A stretch of 64,000 nucleotides of DNA from Dysidea avara. Lineage: Eukaryota; Porifera; Demospongiae; Dictyoceratida; Dysideidae. Below, in pieces: positions 10,188 to 22,000 of this stretch (its first letter is position 1; every line of letters begins with the position of its first letter). Location: NCBI RefSeq assembly GCF_963678975.1, contig NC_089279.1:27142004-27206003 (forward strand), written 5' to 3'. The position numbers and the translations under genes were made by a program. The notes under the pieces were generated by a model. It did no database searches and was not told where the DNA came from. It saw only the letters and a list, made by a program, of their open reading frames with translations.

Positions 10188-12163
10188 CTATAGCTAACCT
10201 GCTTTGTATATAATATCAAGCAGAAGGTTTTTATACTGTCGTACCTATTGACTATGCCGGATGGCACTCTGCTTTCATTTCTTTTTGGGGAAGAGGGAGT
10301 GGGAAGGGGCCCGGCTAGTCTCTTAGCAGTTTCTGTAATTCAGTCAAGATCGAGCTAGCTAGGTATATACCTCTATAGAGCAATCATATTTTGGTCTGAT
10401 TAGCTATTCTATTCTCTAGAGCTGAGATGTATTTTGTAATTAAGATATAATTTGCTTTACTGCATGATGCAAACCTACACTGTTAAAACTGAGGTGGTCA
10501 TAGCACACTTAACCAGCAGCACACCTTTTGGGTGCAGGCACACTTTCAGGATATAGTGTGTGAAGCACACAAGACAAGCAGTGTGACTGTATATTGGTGT
10601 ACATGGCATCCTTTATCATTTAGAGGTAGTAGGATGTATAGAAAAGCAATTTTTATGTGCTATAAATAAACTTATTTTGTGCTAAGCCATTAAACAGACA
10701 CACTACAATAAAATGTGTATTCGTGTATAATTATGTGGTATGCCCTAAATGTGCTGTACATAGCATGTACTCTTGTGGTGTATGTGATATGTAGGAGATG
10801 ATTGTCCACATTTGTCCATTAGTTAGCAAATATGAACCCATTTGTCCATTAGTTAGCGAATGTGAACCATCATCTCCTACACATCACATACTTCGCTGAA
10901 GTATGTGATGTGTGTGTGTGTGCGTGATTTGCACAAAAACACATTTATTGTAGTGACAGTTCAAGTCGATGAACAAAGCCAGTATGTTTGTATCAATAAA
11001 GTAACCAATTTGCATCAACCAAGAGTAAAACTCTTGATTAACATTAACTCATAGAATTTCCATTAGATTAATCCAGTGAACAGTAGAGAGATGAAAAAGA
11101 TAATCAGTGGGGGCCCATACATATCTTAAGGTAGCTTCAGCTGAGTGAAATTAAACCCACAATCAAACTCCAGGCTTGGTGATATAGGTTTATTATACAT
11201 TTTGAAGCAATGTTTCGGATTGGAAAGCAGTAAGTTGCTGACTGACTAATAGTGTTGTGTACTGTTTGTAGATTGTTGACATTCCAGGAATGTTACACCA
11301 ATTGTGAAACTGCAGATGATGTAATATTTCACAATTAATAATACTATGATGAGTGGTTGACTTTGATAATAAAGCTGTCACATTCTACCCTTCCACTCCT
11401 GAATGCACAAGTGCTTTTTTTCTCCACAGTGGAAATGCTATATATTACTTTGAAAGTACACAAGCTGGTATACTATAGTAATGTATGTTCTTTAGAATAG
11501 TCAAGTTAATTATCTAGCTGTTGCATAGCAACCATATACACTGAAAACGCATTGTAAATTTTAATTTTTATTTCTTCTTCCACGCAGTACATTGTGGCTG
11601 CAATTGCTACACATATATTACTTCCTATTGGATTCATGATCCATTGTTTAATTGATATAATGAAAATTCAAAAATCAGGCCATTATTACATAATGCTACT
11701 CCTCCTTCATACCTGTAATAGAGTTTATGATGTAATGTAATGATGTGACATGATGTAATAATTCATTATGCATATACTTGTAATATTAATATTGTGTGCT
11801 GTAGTTGTAAGAGTTATAGTTGTTATTGTGTGCTTTCAATTATTGATGAATAATATTATATACAGTGGTCTGTTCTGCTTATAAAAGATTTGCCCAAGAG
11901 CCTACACTTCCCTACAATTATAGAACAATACCCACAATATGTGATAGCAGCCATATTAATTAATTTGCATCCATTGGAAATTATAGCCAATTTTTTACAG
12001 TCACATATATGTATATTATTTCATTAAATATTTTATTCTATTGTTGTTACATAATCTATTGTTTAGCTTTAATTTGTTAGTACACTATAGCTTCCACTTA
12101 AAAATGGGTATTTATGCCTGATGGCATGCACTAAAGGAGTGTTGAGTAGACAATTTTAATCAG
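10188..12163. other. No gene recognised
   Basis: AT-rich sequence without recognisable coding blocks. It contains a short inverted repeat at 10781-10890 (TATGTGATATGTAGGAGATG against its complement) and the hairpin at 10881-10911. A duplicated 24-base block around CATTTGTCCATTAGTTAGC occurs at about 10810 and 10839. Confidence 0.5.
10881..10911. repeat. Perfect 14 bp hairpin with a 3 base loop
   Basis: ACATCACATACTTC is followed by GCT and then by the exact reverse complement. It overlaps the right end of a 110 bp inverted-repeat element. Confidence 0.7.
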
Positions 12164-12300
12164 ATGAGCTCGAGAAGTACAATGTAATGATTGCTCAAAC
12201 AGAGGAAGATCTGGAGAATTCTGATACAATAACATCGAGGGAGGTAGCAAAGAGATTTTACTGTAGAGAAAGCAATATTCCAGTTTGCAAATTAATGTAA
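12164..12300 (+). CDS. Possible terminal exon, function unknown
   Basis: After an acceptor-like TTTTAATCAG the frame (phase 1) reads DELEKYNVMIAQTEEDLEN, then SREVAKRFYCRESNIP, and stops at 12298. The composition is protein-like and charged, but no family was recognised and no partner exon could be joined. It may belong to the same broken gene as the Cys-containing exon at 12635. Confidence 0.25.
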
Positions 12301-12525
12301 ATCTAGCTGTAGCGTAGCATTATTAGCATAATTAATTGCATGTGCAACAAATTCTTTTTAAACTGAATCTTTGCTATTGAATGAGGCATGCACATTGCCT
12401 ACTGAGGAAAACATAACATGGCAGAGATTTTATGGTGAGTTTATGAGTTCTAATGAATATTTCAGTAACGAATGTATGTATATATATATATATTATCTGG
12501 CATTGTTTAATTGTTAAGTGTGTTG

Positions 12526-12798
12526 TAACCACTCACTACTTACTGTGGATGGGACAATGTGTTTAGCTACTCTTATCTGAATGTATAGCTATACTCTTTA
12601 AAGTTAACAACATCCACGTTAATTTGTGCTGTAGGTCCAGTGTGATGAATGTGAGTGGTGGTACTACTTACAGTATGTACAAACAAGAAAAGTACGCAAA
12701 CATAAATTGGATCCTCAAAAGAAGAAGAGTGTATATAATAGATAAAGATGCAAAGACAGTGAGGGGCCATGTTGCACAACTGATAACACTTACAAAGT
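12526..12798. repeat. 273 bp repeat, uninterrupted copy (empty site of the 47 kb element)
   Basis: Positions 12526-12756 match 14534-14764 with a single difference over 231 bases. Positions 12751-12798 match 61803-61850 at all 48 bases. The second copy is thus split by the 47 kb block, and this copy shows the undisturbed target, with CAAAGA at 12751-12756 present once. Confidence 0.9.
12635..12745 (+). pseudogene. PHD-like or zinc-binding terminal exon, copy 1
   Basis: An acceptor-like GTGCTGTAG precedes a phase-0 frame reading VQCDECEWWYYLQYV, then basic residues, with a stop at 12743. CDEC followed by WWYYLQ resembles the middle of a PHD finger (C-x2-C, then W-Y-H-x2-C), but the His and later Cys residues are absent, so it is probably an exon fragment. 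It lies inside the 273 bp repeat. Confidence 0.4.
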
Positions 12799-12907
12799 TC
12801 ATTTGTCAAGTTGTTAGCTTTGCACAAGCAGTGCAAAGCTAGAAATGCTTGTAAAGATAGCCCATTGTAGCTAGGTGATGGCAAGGCTAGAAGACACTGA
12901 GAAAAGG

Positions 12908-13030
12908 CATAATACGCATATGGTACGTACCATACGCGTATGCCTATACCGTACGCGTATGGTACGGAAAATCGTACCGTACGCGTATGGTATGTACCAT
13001 ACGCGTACGCGGTACAAAATACGCATATGG
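12908..13030. mobile_element. Palindromic CGCGTATGG MITE, split by a foldback element
   Basis: Repeated palindromes of the ACCATACGCGTATGGT type fill the stretch. The element's end, CATATGGTATAG, is found at 14518-14529 on the far side of the 1.49 kb foldback element, so the foldback landed close to its right end. Confidence 0.6.
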
Positions 13031-14517
13031 TAGGGTCCGCAATCCGAAAATTCAAGTTTTACAAATCTATCCCCCTACCATTGTGGGATGTTCATTGTGG
13101 TATCCCATTGCTAGATACACCATGAAACCGGAGGCACGATTGTTGTCTTCACAGAAATATCGATTTTAATATTTTGTGAGAAGCAAAAACTATTTTTATA
13201 ATTTCGTGCTCCACACAAAGAACAGGATAGAACTTGCTGCTTAGCTAGATATTATCTAGAGTTGATGTAGTTAAAAAGTACGCACAGTAATAAGCAAATA
13301 ATTCACTGGGTTCTAGGCACAGGGTTGCTTTCTCTCAAAAAGCAGAAAACGAAACACAAATTTTCGAATTCAAACTGCCCTACCAGCCAAGACAAGAAAA
13401 GCCAACTCTTCCTCATAGTGATGTGATAAGGTTGGATGCATAGTCTGTCTATGCTGTTAGTCTGGAAAGGATCTGAGACTTCTCACCATCTGGGTGAAGA
13501 ACGTCAAAATATTTGTGCGTCATTTCAAGGGATTCTCTCAATGGTACCAAAGTGCTTTCCAGTACTTCTGATGCCACACTGGTCACTTAATTTTGTTTAG
13601 AATGATGATAAATGATGGATCAAAACGTTTGGTAGTAGTAGTAGTTGGTGTTTCTGTAATTTCATATGATGCAGTATACCAGCAGCTCAACAGGAGCTCC
13701 ACCCAGCTCGAATCAAAAATGAAAGATTTTGTGCTTTTTTCGGTTTGGTTTTGGATGTTTTGCAGCATAATGGTGATGTAGAATGATCTAGTAAAGATTT
13801 GAAGCTGCTGTGGAGTGTGAGAGGTGAAGTCAAATTTGGACGATTTTGCTGCCTCCTTGATGCATACCTTAGAGCGAAGCGTGGAAGCCGTGGATAAAAT
13901 AATAATTGACAACTGCTGCTACCAAACGTTCAGGGACATCTTTTACCATAGTTTTAGTTTATAATTGATGGTTGCTGTGGCTGCAGAAGCGCTGGAAATG
14001 GCTAGAAAGCGCGGCATAATTCTTTGATGCTGCAGAAAATTTTGACGCTCGTCACCCAGATGGTGAGAAGTCTCAGATCTTTTCCAAACTAACAGCATAG
14101 ACAGACTATGCACCCAACCGTATCAAAACACTATGAGGAAGAGTTGGCTTCTCTCGCCCTGGGTGGTAGGGCAGTTTGAATTCGAAACTTCGTATCTCTT
14201 TGTCTGTTTTTCAAAGAAAGCAACCCTGTGCTGGGCACCCAGCAAATCATTTACTTATTTCTGTGCGTACTTTTCAACTACATCATCTCTGGATACGATT
14301 TGGCTAAGTAGCAAGTTTCATCCGATCCTTTGTGTGGAGCACGAAATTTTAAAAATAAATTTTGCATCTTGTGAGATACTGAAAACAATATTTCTGTAAA
14401 GACAACAATCGTGCCTCCGGTTTCATGGTGGATCAAGCAATGGGATACTACAATGAACATCCCACAATGGTAGGGGGATTGATTTGTAGAAGTTGATTTT
14501 TCGGATTGCGGACCCTA
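13031..14517. mobile_element. Foldback DNA element with about 480 bp terminal inverted repeats, copy 1
   Basis: The ends are TAGGGTCCGCAATCCGAAAA and its reverse complement. The inverted repeats run about 13031-13515 and 14035-14517, leaving about 500 bp of unique middle. The flanks carry CATATGG on both sides (13024-13030 and 14518-14524), a 7 bp target duplication. The middle has a minus-strand open frame (13583-13912) whose reading is largely kept in the second copy at 63376-63696. No transposase motif is visible, so the element is probably non-autonomous. Confidence 0.8.
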
Positions 14518-14642
14518 CATATGGTATAGAACATAACCACTCACTACTTACTGTGGATGGGACAATGTGTTTAGCTACTCTTATCTGAATGTATAGCTAT
14601 ACTCTTTAAAGTTAACAACATCCACGTTAATTTGTGTTGTAG

Positions 14643-14753
14643 GTCCAGTGTGATGAATGTGAGTGGTGGTACTACTTACAGTATGTACAAACAAGAAAAG
14701 TACGCAAACATAAATTGGATCCTCAAAAGAAGAAGAGTGTATATAATAGATAA
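14643..14753 (+). pseudogene. PHD-like or zinc-binding terminal exon, copy 2
   Basis: Identical in reading to the exon at 12635-12745, since the surrounding 231 bp is duplicated with one difference, which lies in the acceptor tract. It ends 11 bp before the left end of the 47 kb element. Confidence 0.4.
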
Positions 14754-14764
14754 AGATGCAAAGA

Positions 14765-15640
14765 GATAGACCTGGCTCAAAATGAGGTATAGCAATGTGG
14801 AAAATGGAGCAAGTGATACCAGTTATGGAGATAACAAGGCAACAGAGGATTAATCGCATGCAGGAATATAAGGGCAGAGATCAACAAAGTGCTTCCAACA
14901 GGCAACAGTGGGTAACAGCAGGCAACAGTTGGTAACAGCAGGCAACAGTGGGTAACAGCAGGCAACAGTGGGTAACAGCAGGCAACAGTGGGTAACAGCA
15001 GGCAACAGTGGGTAACACCAGGCAACAGTGGGTAACAGCAGGCAACAGTGGGTAACAGCAGGCAACAGTGGGTAACAGCAGGCAACAGAGGGTAACACCA
15101 GGCAACAGTGGGTAACAGCAGGCAACAGAGGGTAACAGCAGGCAACAGTGGGTAACAGCAGGCAACAGTGGGTAACAGCAGGCAACAGTGGGTAACAGCA
15201 GGCAACAGAGGGTAACAGCAGGCAACAGAGGGTAACACCAGGCAACAGAGGGTAACACCAGGCAACAGTGGGTAACAGCAGGCAACAGAGGGTAACAGCA
15301 GGCAACAGTGGGTAACACCAGGCAACAGAGGGTAACAGCAGGCAACAGAGGGTAACAGCAGGCAACAGAGGGCAACAGTGGGTAACAGCAGGCAACAGTG
15401 GGTAACAGCAGGCAACAGAGGGTAACAGCAGGCAACAGTGGGTAACAGCAGGCAACAGTGGGTAACAGCAGGCAACAGTGGGTAACAGCAGGCAACAGTG
15501 GGTAACAGCAGGCAACAGAGGGTAACAGCAGGCAACAGAGGGTAACAGCAGGCAACAGTGGGTAACAGCAGGCAACAGAGGGTAACAGCAGGCAACAGAG
15601 GGTAACAGCAGGCAACATGAAATGCTTTTATAATATTCAC
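14765..15640 (+). repeat. Left terminal inverted repeat region of the giant element
   Basis: The outer 130 bp aligns loosely, with indels, to the complement of 61676-61802. Shared pieces include AAATGAGGTAT and CAACAGTGGGTAACA. The minisatellite and then a shared TTCAYACCTGGG (near 15640) follow. Apart from the minisatellite, similarity is moderate. Confidence 0.6.
14901..15617 (+). repeat. 20 bp minisatellite, about 36 units
   Basis: The unit is GGTAACAGCAGGCAACAGTG, with recurring variants at two positions (GTG/GAG and AGC/ACC). One unit is shortened near 15370. Because 20 is not divisible by three, the array stays open in all three minus-strand frames, but this is a low-complexity effect and not a gene. 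Confidence 0.95.
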
Positions 15641-18600
15641 ACCTGGGCATCTGCACCTTATTGCTTATTAATTTTAAAGTAGACTACATTAGAGCACAAT
15701 CACAAAGATAATTAAACAGCTGTGCCATTGTATCTGATTGTAGCTAGGTGTTTAATGTAACTTTGGATATGTCTTTGTTTCCTGACTGGCAATCCTTTTT
15801 CAATTATGTTTGTAGCCAGGGTTTTTCAGAAGGAGCTCTGTCTATCAAAAATAACTTACAATACACAACCCTCAGGTGGTGACAAATCTTGAGCATTTTA
15901 ATGCATCTTTTATGAGGGGCGTGAGGCATCAACACCTTATTGCTTATTAATTTTAAAGTAGACTAGATTATTGCACAATCACAAAAGCTAATTATATTAA
16001 TTAAACAGCTGTATCATGGTATCTGATGAGAACTAGGTGTCAAATGTAATTAACCACTAATCTATAACCATACCTGTTTGTTAGAGCTCGATATCTTCTT
16101 TCCCGGTTAAGATATGATCGATCAAAGTGTTTGTTCCCATAGGCGTCTGTAATCGAAAATATTGAAGTCCCCCAATACAGATGCTATTTTAATGCTCGTG
16201 ATGTATTTGTGGATAAAGCTAATAGGTCATATTAATAGGTTCCCATAGCAGCAGGAAACCACTAAAGTTTGGGTAGTGGGGAATACATGCCTATCTAACA
16301 TTACACTTGAACCATTACTAGTAAAACATGAAAATGAACTCTTTTCTATTATTTAATTAAATGCGTGGGCGAACCAATTAGCAGGACTGATATAGTGCTT
16401 AACCATGCTATTGACTCCAAACAAAGACCAAACTGTTTCTTTAAGTAAGATCTGTAAGTTTAATTCCATGCAGTGATTTCCTAAGGGAGATAAACACAAA
16501 AACAACCAATTTTAGGCAAAAAATGGCTGTAAAGGTCACCAAAGGTAAAATCTGGGGTGGCACCCTTCTGGCATCACTTCATGTATGGTTAGGAGTAATT
16601 GTACCAAGTTTGGTGCTTTGGACCAGCGTATCACGATTTTTGTCAAATTTTGATGTAACAGACCAGACTAGTAACCCTTGTGATTTATATTCCATATGTA
16701 GTTTATAATATATTCCAGTATATAGGTTTTGGTTACACTGTGTGGGGTTTTGCTAGAGAATATAGTGCATTGACCACAGTGTTCCACCCCAATCACTATT
16801 GTACACTTGATATTTTCAGTACTGCCTGGTAAAAAGGTTTTATGCATGTCACTTTAGAAATCCATAACAAAAATTTGCAATGGTATCAGGCAGGCACTAA
16901 ACAGGCTTACACAAGTTCTCAGATTGGTGGCGAGTAAACCAAATTAAAGTGATCGAGGAAGAAGACAATGGCCATTTAATTATTTTATGGCAAGTAACAT
17001 CATGTGCTTAAGGAAAGAAACTATTCAAGCTTTATGAAATTTTAAGAAACTGTTGTTGTACAGCAAAGCCATGCTAAACATGCTTATTGCTGCCCACTGG
17101 GATGTCTGAGCACCACTCATGTACTCTGTGTTGATGCAGGAAAATCCTGAGATAACAACCTGCAGAAGGATTGTGCAGGAGTAATGGGAAGGGACTGTAG
17201 AGCTCAAAAGTTTCACAACAGTCTGAACACCACTAAGAGAGACAAGAATAAATATTTGCTTCCCTTACTAGCAACAAGGATTCTTTCATTATACAGCTAG
17301 ATAGACTGTTTTCCCATTTGACCCCAGGCCACCAGGTACTCATGATACAACTGACTATATAATTCTTATTTTTAATTGATGGCAATACTAGAGCAAGTTA
17401 GGAAATAACAACAACGGTAAACTGGCCATAACCAGGCATCGCAGTCTTTCTGTATGTTTATGAACTGATAAAGGTATCTTAACAGATTTACTTAAGAGCA
17501 CAAATGTTGTTGCTTCAGTTTGAAATACGTTGTACTTCTGGATTGAATTAAAGCATCATATTATTCAATGCAAGACAAAAGAAGAGAATGATATCAGCCA
17601 AGCTGTGGTTGTTACAAGATTTTAGAAGAATTTAATTCTGCTCTTCATGATAATCATATCAAAGCATGTGTTACGTTTGAAGAAGCTATATCAATGCTTA
17701 ACAAGTATGCAGGGGTGAATCTAGAAGCATTGTTAGGGAGCTTAATTAGGGGGGGGGGAGGGAGGACAGGATAGTACAGTGCTTATTCTACTGGCAGAAA
17801 AGAATGGCTTGTGAACAAGTAACATTTGTTTCTCATACTGTACAAGCTGTTATAGCTTGGTAAAGGATGGAGACCTTTATAATTTGAGAGTATAAGTAGT
17901 TAAGATGTTTTGATGTTGGTGTGATTTTTAACTGCATGCATAATTGATTGTACGATTATAACATTCTTAGTAGCTGAATGGATTTGGTTCTGAGAAAAAA
18001 AAATCACCCATGCAATGCACTTTCATGTATTGTTCATAGCACTGTTTAATCTAGGACAGTTCTCTGTTGGGGGGGGGGTTAGGAACTTTGGGGGTGTCCA
18101 AGTTAATGTCTGTGTGATAGCTATCACACACTGCCCATCATTTTTGGAGTTCAATGGCCACCACAAACTAACATGTCTGAAAAATAGACCAAAACTAACA
18201 ACATTTTTACATTTGTCCAATGCGTGCCAAGGATAATTTAGTTATTTAAACTCGGTATCTAAAAATCAACCTGGGAGCACTTCTGACATCATTTTGTATA
18301 TAAACAGTGCCCCTGGGTAGTTGTCACTCCAATTTTAGAGGGGGAAACTTCCCCTCCTAACAACCCTAGATTAAACACTGGTTCATAGTACCAGCATAAA
18401 TTCTCATTTCCTCCAAATAAAGCACACTGAGCATATGATTAATCCATTGTATATTTACAATACAACATGGACTATGCTACTTGCAAGTATTGCATGGGGA
18501 TACCTAAACTATTTTAAGAATGTCTGGTAAATGATATCAACATGGTTAAAACCTACATTTCAATTGGCTTATCATGCACTATGCAGATAGATATCAACTG

Positions 18601-18874
18601 TTTTATAAATACAAATCCTGATATACAGATGTTTTATCAATACTGTTTAATAATTTGTAAGGCTTTCCATTTACATACCCTTATTTTGTTAAGTATTTGA
18701 AACCCTTTGAGATCTGGAAAGTGAGTTTAAAACAGTATGAATCTTGTTGACCGCTAAGTGCTATTCTCCCCAGGCCAGGTAAGAACAAACTATCCGGTAC
18801 AGTTATTCTATGTTTAATGCAGACCATACTTGATTAGCAAAATACAAACAAATAACTATTAACTGTTATAACTA
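15641..18874. other. No gene recognised; 3' flank of the ATPase/PHD gene
   Basis: A 110 bp block (CACCTTATTGCTTATTAA onward) is present twice, at 15654-15760 and 15931-16050. A repeat beginning CCATACCTGT and GTTAGAGCT at 16069 recurs in the same orientation at 60069. The short frame at 16523-16708 starts with a Met but shows no family motif. Nothing else supports a gene. Confidence 0.5.
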
Positions 18875-19080
18875 TTATTGTTTGCACATAGGGCAGTACC
18901 ATGATGGAAGCTTTTGTGCTTCTCGTATTGTTGTAGACAGGCAGACACAGTGAAACCACTGGTCGCAACCATTGCAGCACATCATTGCAAGCTTCTTTCC
19001 TTTACGTTTGCAATAATCCGAAGGACAAATATCCTTTGATGGCTCAACTTTGTCTCTCTTCTTTTTCCTTTTTGAAGAGC
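18875..19080 (-). CDS. Last exon: basic stretch plus PHD finger
   Basis: After the acceptor CTAATGTAG the exon opens in phase 1, fitting the last mini-exon: GSSKRKKKRDK, a nuclear-localisation-like basic run. It continues with a C4HC3 PHD finger: CPSDYC, CNGCDQWFHCVC, WYCPMC, then KQ and a stop at 18875. All eight metal ligands are present, and the Trp in DQWFH is at the place used for methyl-lysine binding in H3K4me readers. PHD fingers read histone tails, so the protein probably acts in the nucleus on chromatin. Whether this finger binds modified histone is inference. The 3.6 kb intron before it could hide further exons. Confidence 0.85.
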
Positions 19081-22000
19081 CTACATTAGAATATTAGACG
19101 ATCCAGTTTCACATTAGCACACAAAATCAGTGAATTTCATGTAGCACATAACATAGAGTACAGTTAAACCATAAACATAGATTAATCATAATTATATTCA
19201 AAGTGGAGATTAGACACAGCGTCCAAGTAATAGTGTTTTAGACAATTTAAAAACCTGAGATGATGTCAATAATTACCAAGGCATAGCTGAGATAATTATT
19301 TATGTCACCAGTGGATTTTTTTTAATTCGTGAAGAGACCACTATGAGTGTATAAGTGGACAATGGCAAGCAGACAGTGACCTAGTACAGAGTGTTCATAT
19401 TGTGATTACCAAAGTGTTTTAGTCACGGTTCTAGTGCTAGGGTATTCGCAACATTGTAAGGCAAAACCATAAAGTGCTATTGGAAAGTTTTACTTGATAA
19501 AGTTTGTACTGATTTAGGCTTGAAATGTCTGGGATGTGGGGAGAATGGTAGTGAATGGGAATGCCAGACAAGCTAGCTAGTATTACAGATTGATGAATGG
19601 CTACCATATGGCTGTGTATGCTATAAACACTGAATTATATGGCTTAGTTATTAGCCTGCTACCACGATGATTGATTCAGCCAACAGAAAGCAAGTGTACC
19701 TTAGTGTGATCTCTTCTTTACAATTGTGTTCACAATCGCTTGGTGTGTGCAAATGTGCAAAATATAAAGTGTCCACAACAGCTAATTGTATTATTATGGG
19801 TCTCACTGTGGTTGTAAACAAGGCCACGTCTCTTACCAATAAGAGACCTGCTACCAAATGTCTTTGTGAATAATACACTAACACACATCAAAGGAAACAC
19901 TGCATACCATTGTCTAATGAGAGATAGTCATGCTTTGAATGTGTGTGAAGTTTCTGTGATTCGTCCAAGGCAGTGATTTTATTGTAGTATAACAAAAATG
20001 AATTTTAATTTATGCATGAGCTATCATTACCATTTTTTTTTCAGTAAAGAGAATAGAAACTGCAGTATTGTAGCAGTGTTCAAGAATTGAAACATGACTC
20101 TAAAAACAAGAGTGAAAAAAGGCATAATTCAAGCTTTTAATATGAATGACCAAAGGATTTTTAATAGTCACATGTTAATCTAGAAGATATGTGTAGATTC
20201 TTTAACAGATTCTTCAGTTATAGTTAAACCTATAACCACAAGTAGAATATCATTATTAACCAAAGCCGAGTGCAATGAGGCTGAGGTGTTATAACTAAGA
20301 AAATATCCTATGAGTGCTGGTGGGATTCAGTGGCAGATCTAGGATTTTTTAAAGGGGATTTCTGAACGTAAAATAATTGTTTAAAAATAATGAAGTATCG
20401 AAGGACATGGCTCAAGAAAATTTTAGAGTTTCTGAGATTTCTGAGATTGAAATTTAGAACAGTTTTGAGTTACTTAAATTGTGAGTAAACAAGCTAGCTA
20501 GGTAACTGAATTTGTGGCTAAGTTGCTGTTCTGATTGCTCTATTATAGTAGTTAGCTGACTGCACTATTAAAGTATATCGATCTGTACTTAATGCAATGG
20601 GTGGTGCCACCTAAGTAGGCTTTTGAAAGGGGGTTTCGGTCGAAACTACCGAAACCCATTTAGATCCGCTGCTGGGATTTAACTGGCTTTTATCCTATAC
20701 CTGGCAGCTATTAGGGGCCTTAGGCACAAAGTTTGAAGTATATTGTGGCTTGACAATGGTAAACAATACAAACTAAAGCCACACATGTCTTGCCACATGT
20801 TTACTCTTCCAGATGTTGGATAGGTAGGTAAACAGGTATTTTGTGAAATATAATGGGAGGGGGGGTGAGCTGAACAGTGACCTGATAGAAGCGTTGATCA
20901 TAGACCCTACATACAGGCTAGGGGATGCAACCTGAATGTTGCTGTGTAACTAATAGTACAGGTATACCGTATGTATATATAGAGTGTGTCATTTTCACAG
21001 ATTGGTAATTCAGCATTTTCATGATTTTATTTTTGAGAATTGGTGATACCAGGAGCACATAATCGCCCCGAATGTGTTCTTGCTGATACTATGGGTGATT
21101 TTTCTATTGTACAGCATAGTCTAAATCCTGTTTTTTTTTTGTTATTTTCTAGGAATAAAAATTCAAGCAATCTCAAAATTTTGTATGTATACGGGACATA
21201 ATATCAAGAGTTTATAAGCACTGAAGGGTGTGACACTAGTGATTTAAGCCATCCACAAACACTTTTAACCTCTAAACCATATAGGGAAGTTATTAATATT
21301 CATTGCTATTCAGTGGTTTATTGCATCATCACCTTAATCTGTTAATCATATATCATATTTGTTTTAAAGGAAGCTGTGATGAGTTAGGAGGGAGTCTGAA
21401 CAGCTTAGAAAATCATTATGAGCAAGCTCTCTCTGATGTAGTGGAGAACAATAGAACTTTATTGAAACCACACTTTCTAAGCTTGATCTACTGCGTAACT
21501 TCAACACATGCTATTTATGGCTACCTGTAATGTAAACCCAAGACCACAGCTGACATAACAGTGACTGCCCTGGTCTGCCCAGGTGGTTAACACACTCTAT
21601 ATTAAGATACATTGCATTCAACAAAAGATATAGCACAAATATATCTTGAGTGTCATGTTTCATTGCACTGTGTGGTGCTCAAAGGAGGATATCGATGTTG
21701 TCAAAGTTGGGTTGTCCAAAATTTATGTCGGTAGTAAACCCCCAGTTGAAAATATAGTGTCAGGAGATTGGGTATTTCAGAAGCATTTGTGCCTGACTGT
21801 TCTATTAGGGTGACAGAAATTAGGAAAGGGCTTAGCCCTCCCCCCCCCCCCTTAATCCACCCATAATATTTGCTAATGTACAAAGGAAATAATTAATATG
21901 TCCTTTTTTTACTAAACAGTACGCATTATTCCCTGGTATTCACTAATGTAACATTTTCAATTTGATTTGTTGGACGGATAAATAATACTTGAGTTTTGCA

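Noticed and set aside
13583-13912. A protein gene in the middle of the foldback element
   Set aside because: The frame is open in both copies, but it is Ser/Thr-rich, lacks a recognisable domain and may simply reflect recent copying. It is not listed as a gene.
14901-15617. Possible CRISPR array
   Set aside because: Units are contiguous with no unique spacers, and the context is a eukaryotic genome.
14777-15656. Three long overlapping minus-strand reading frames over the minisatellite
   Set aside because: A 20 bp unit without stops keeps all three frames open. The peptides are low-complexity repeats of the same text in each frame.
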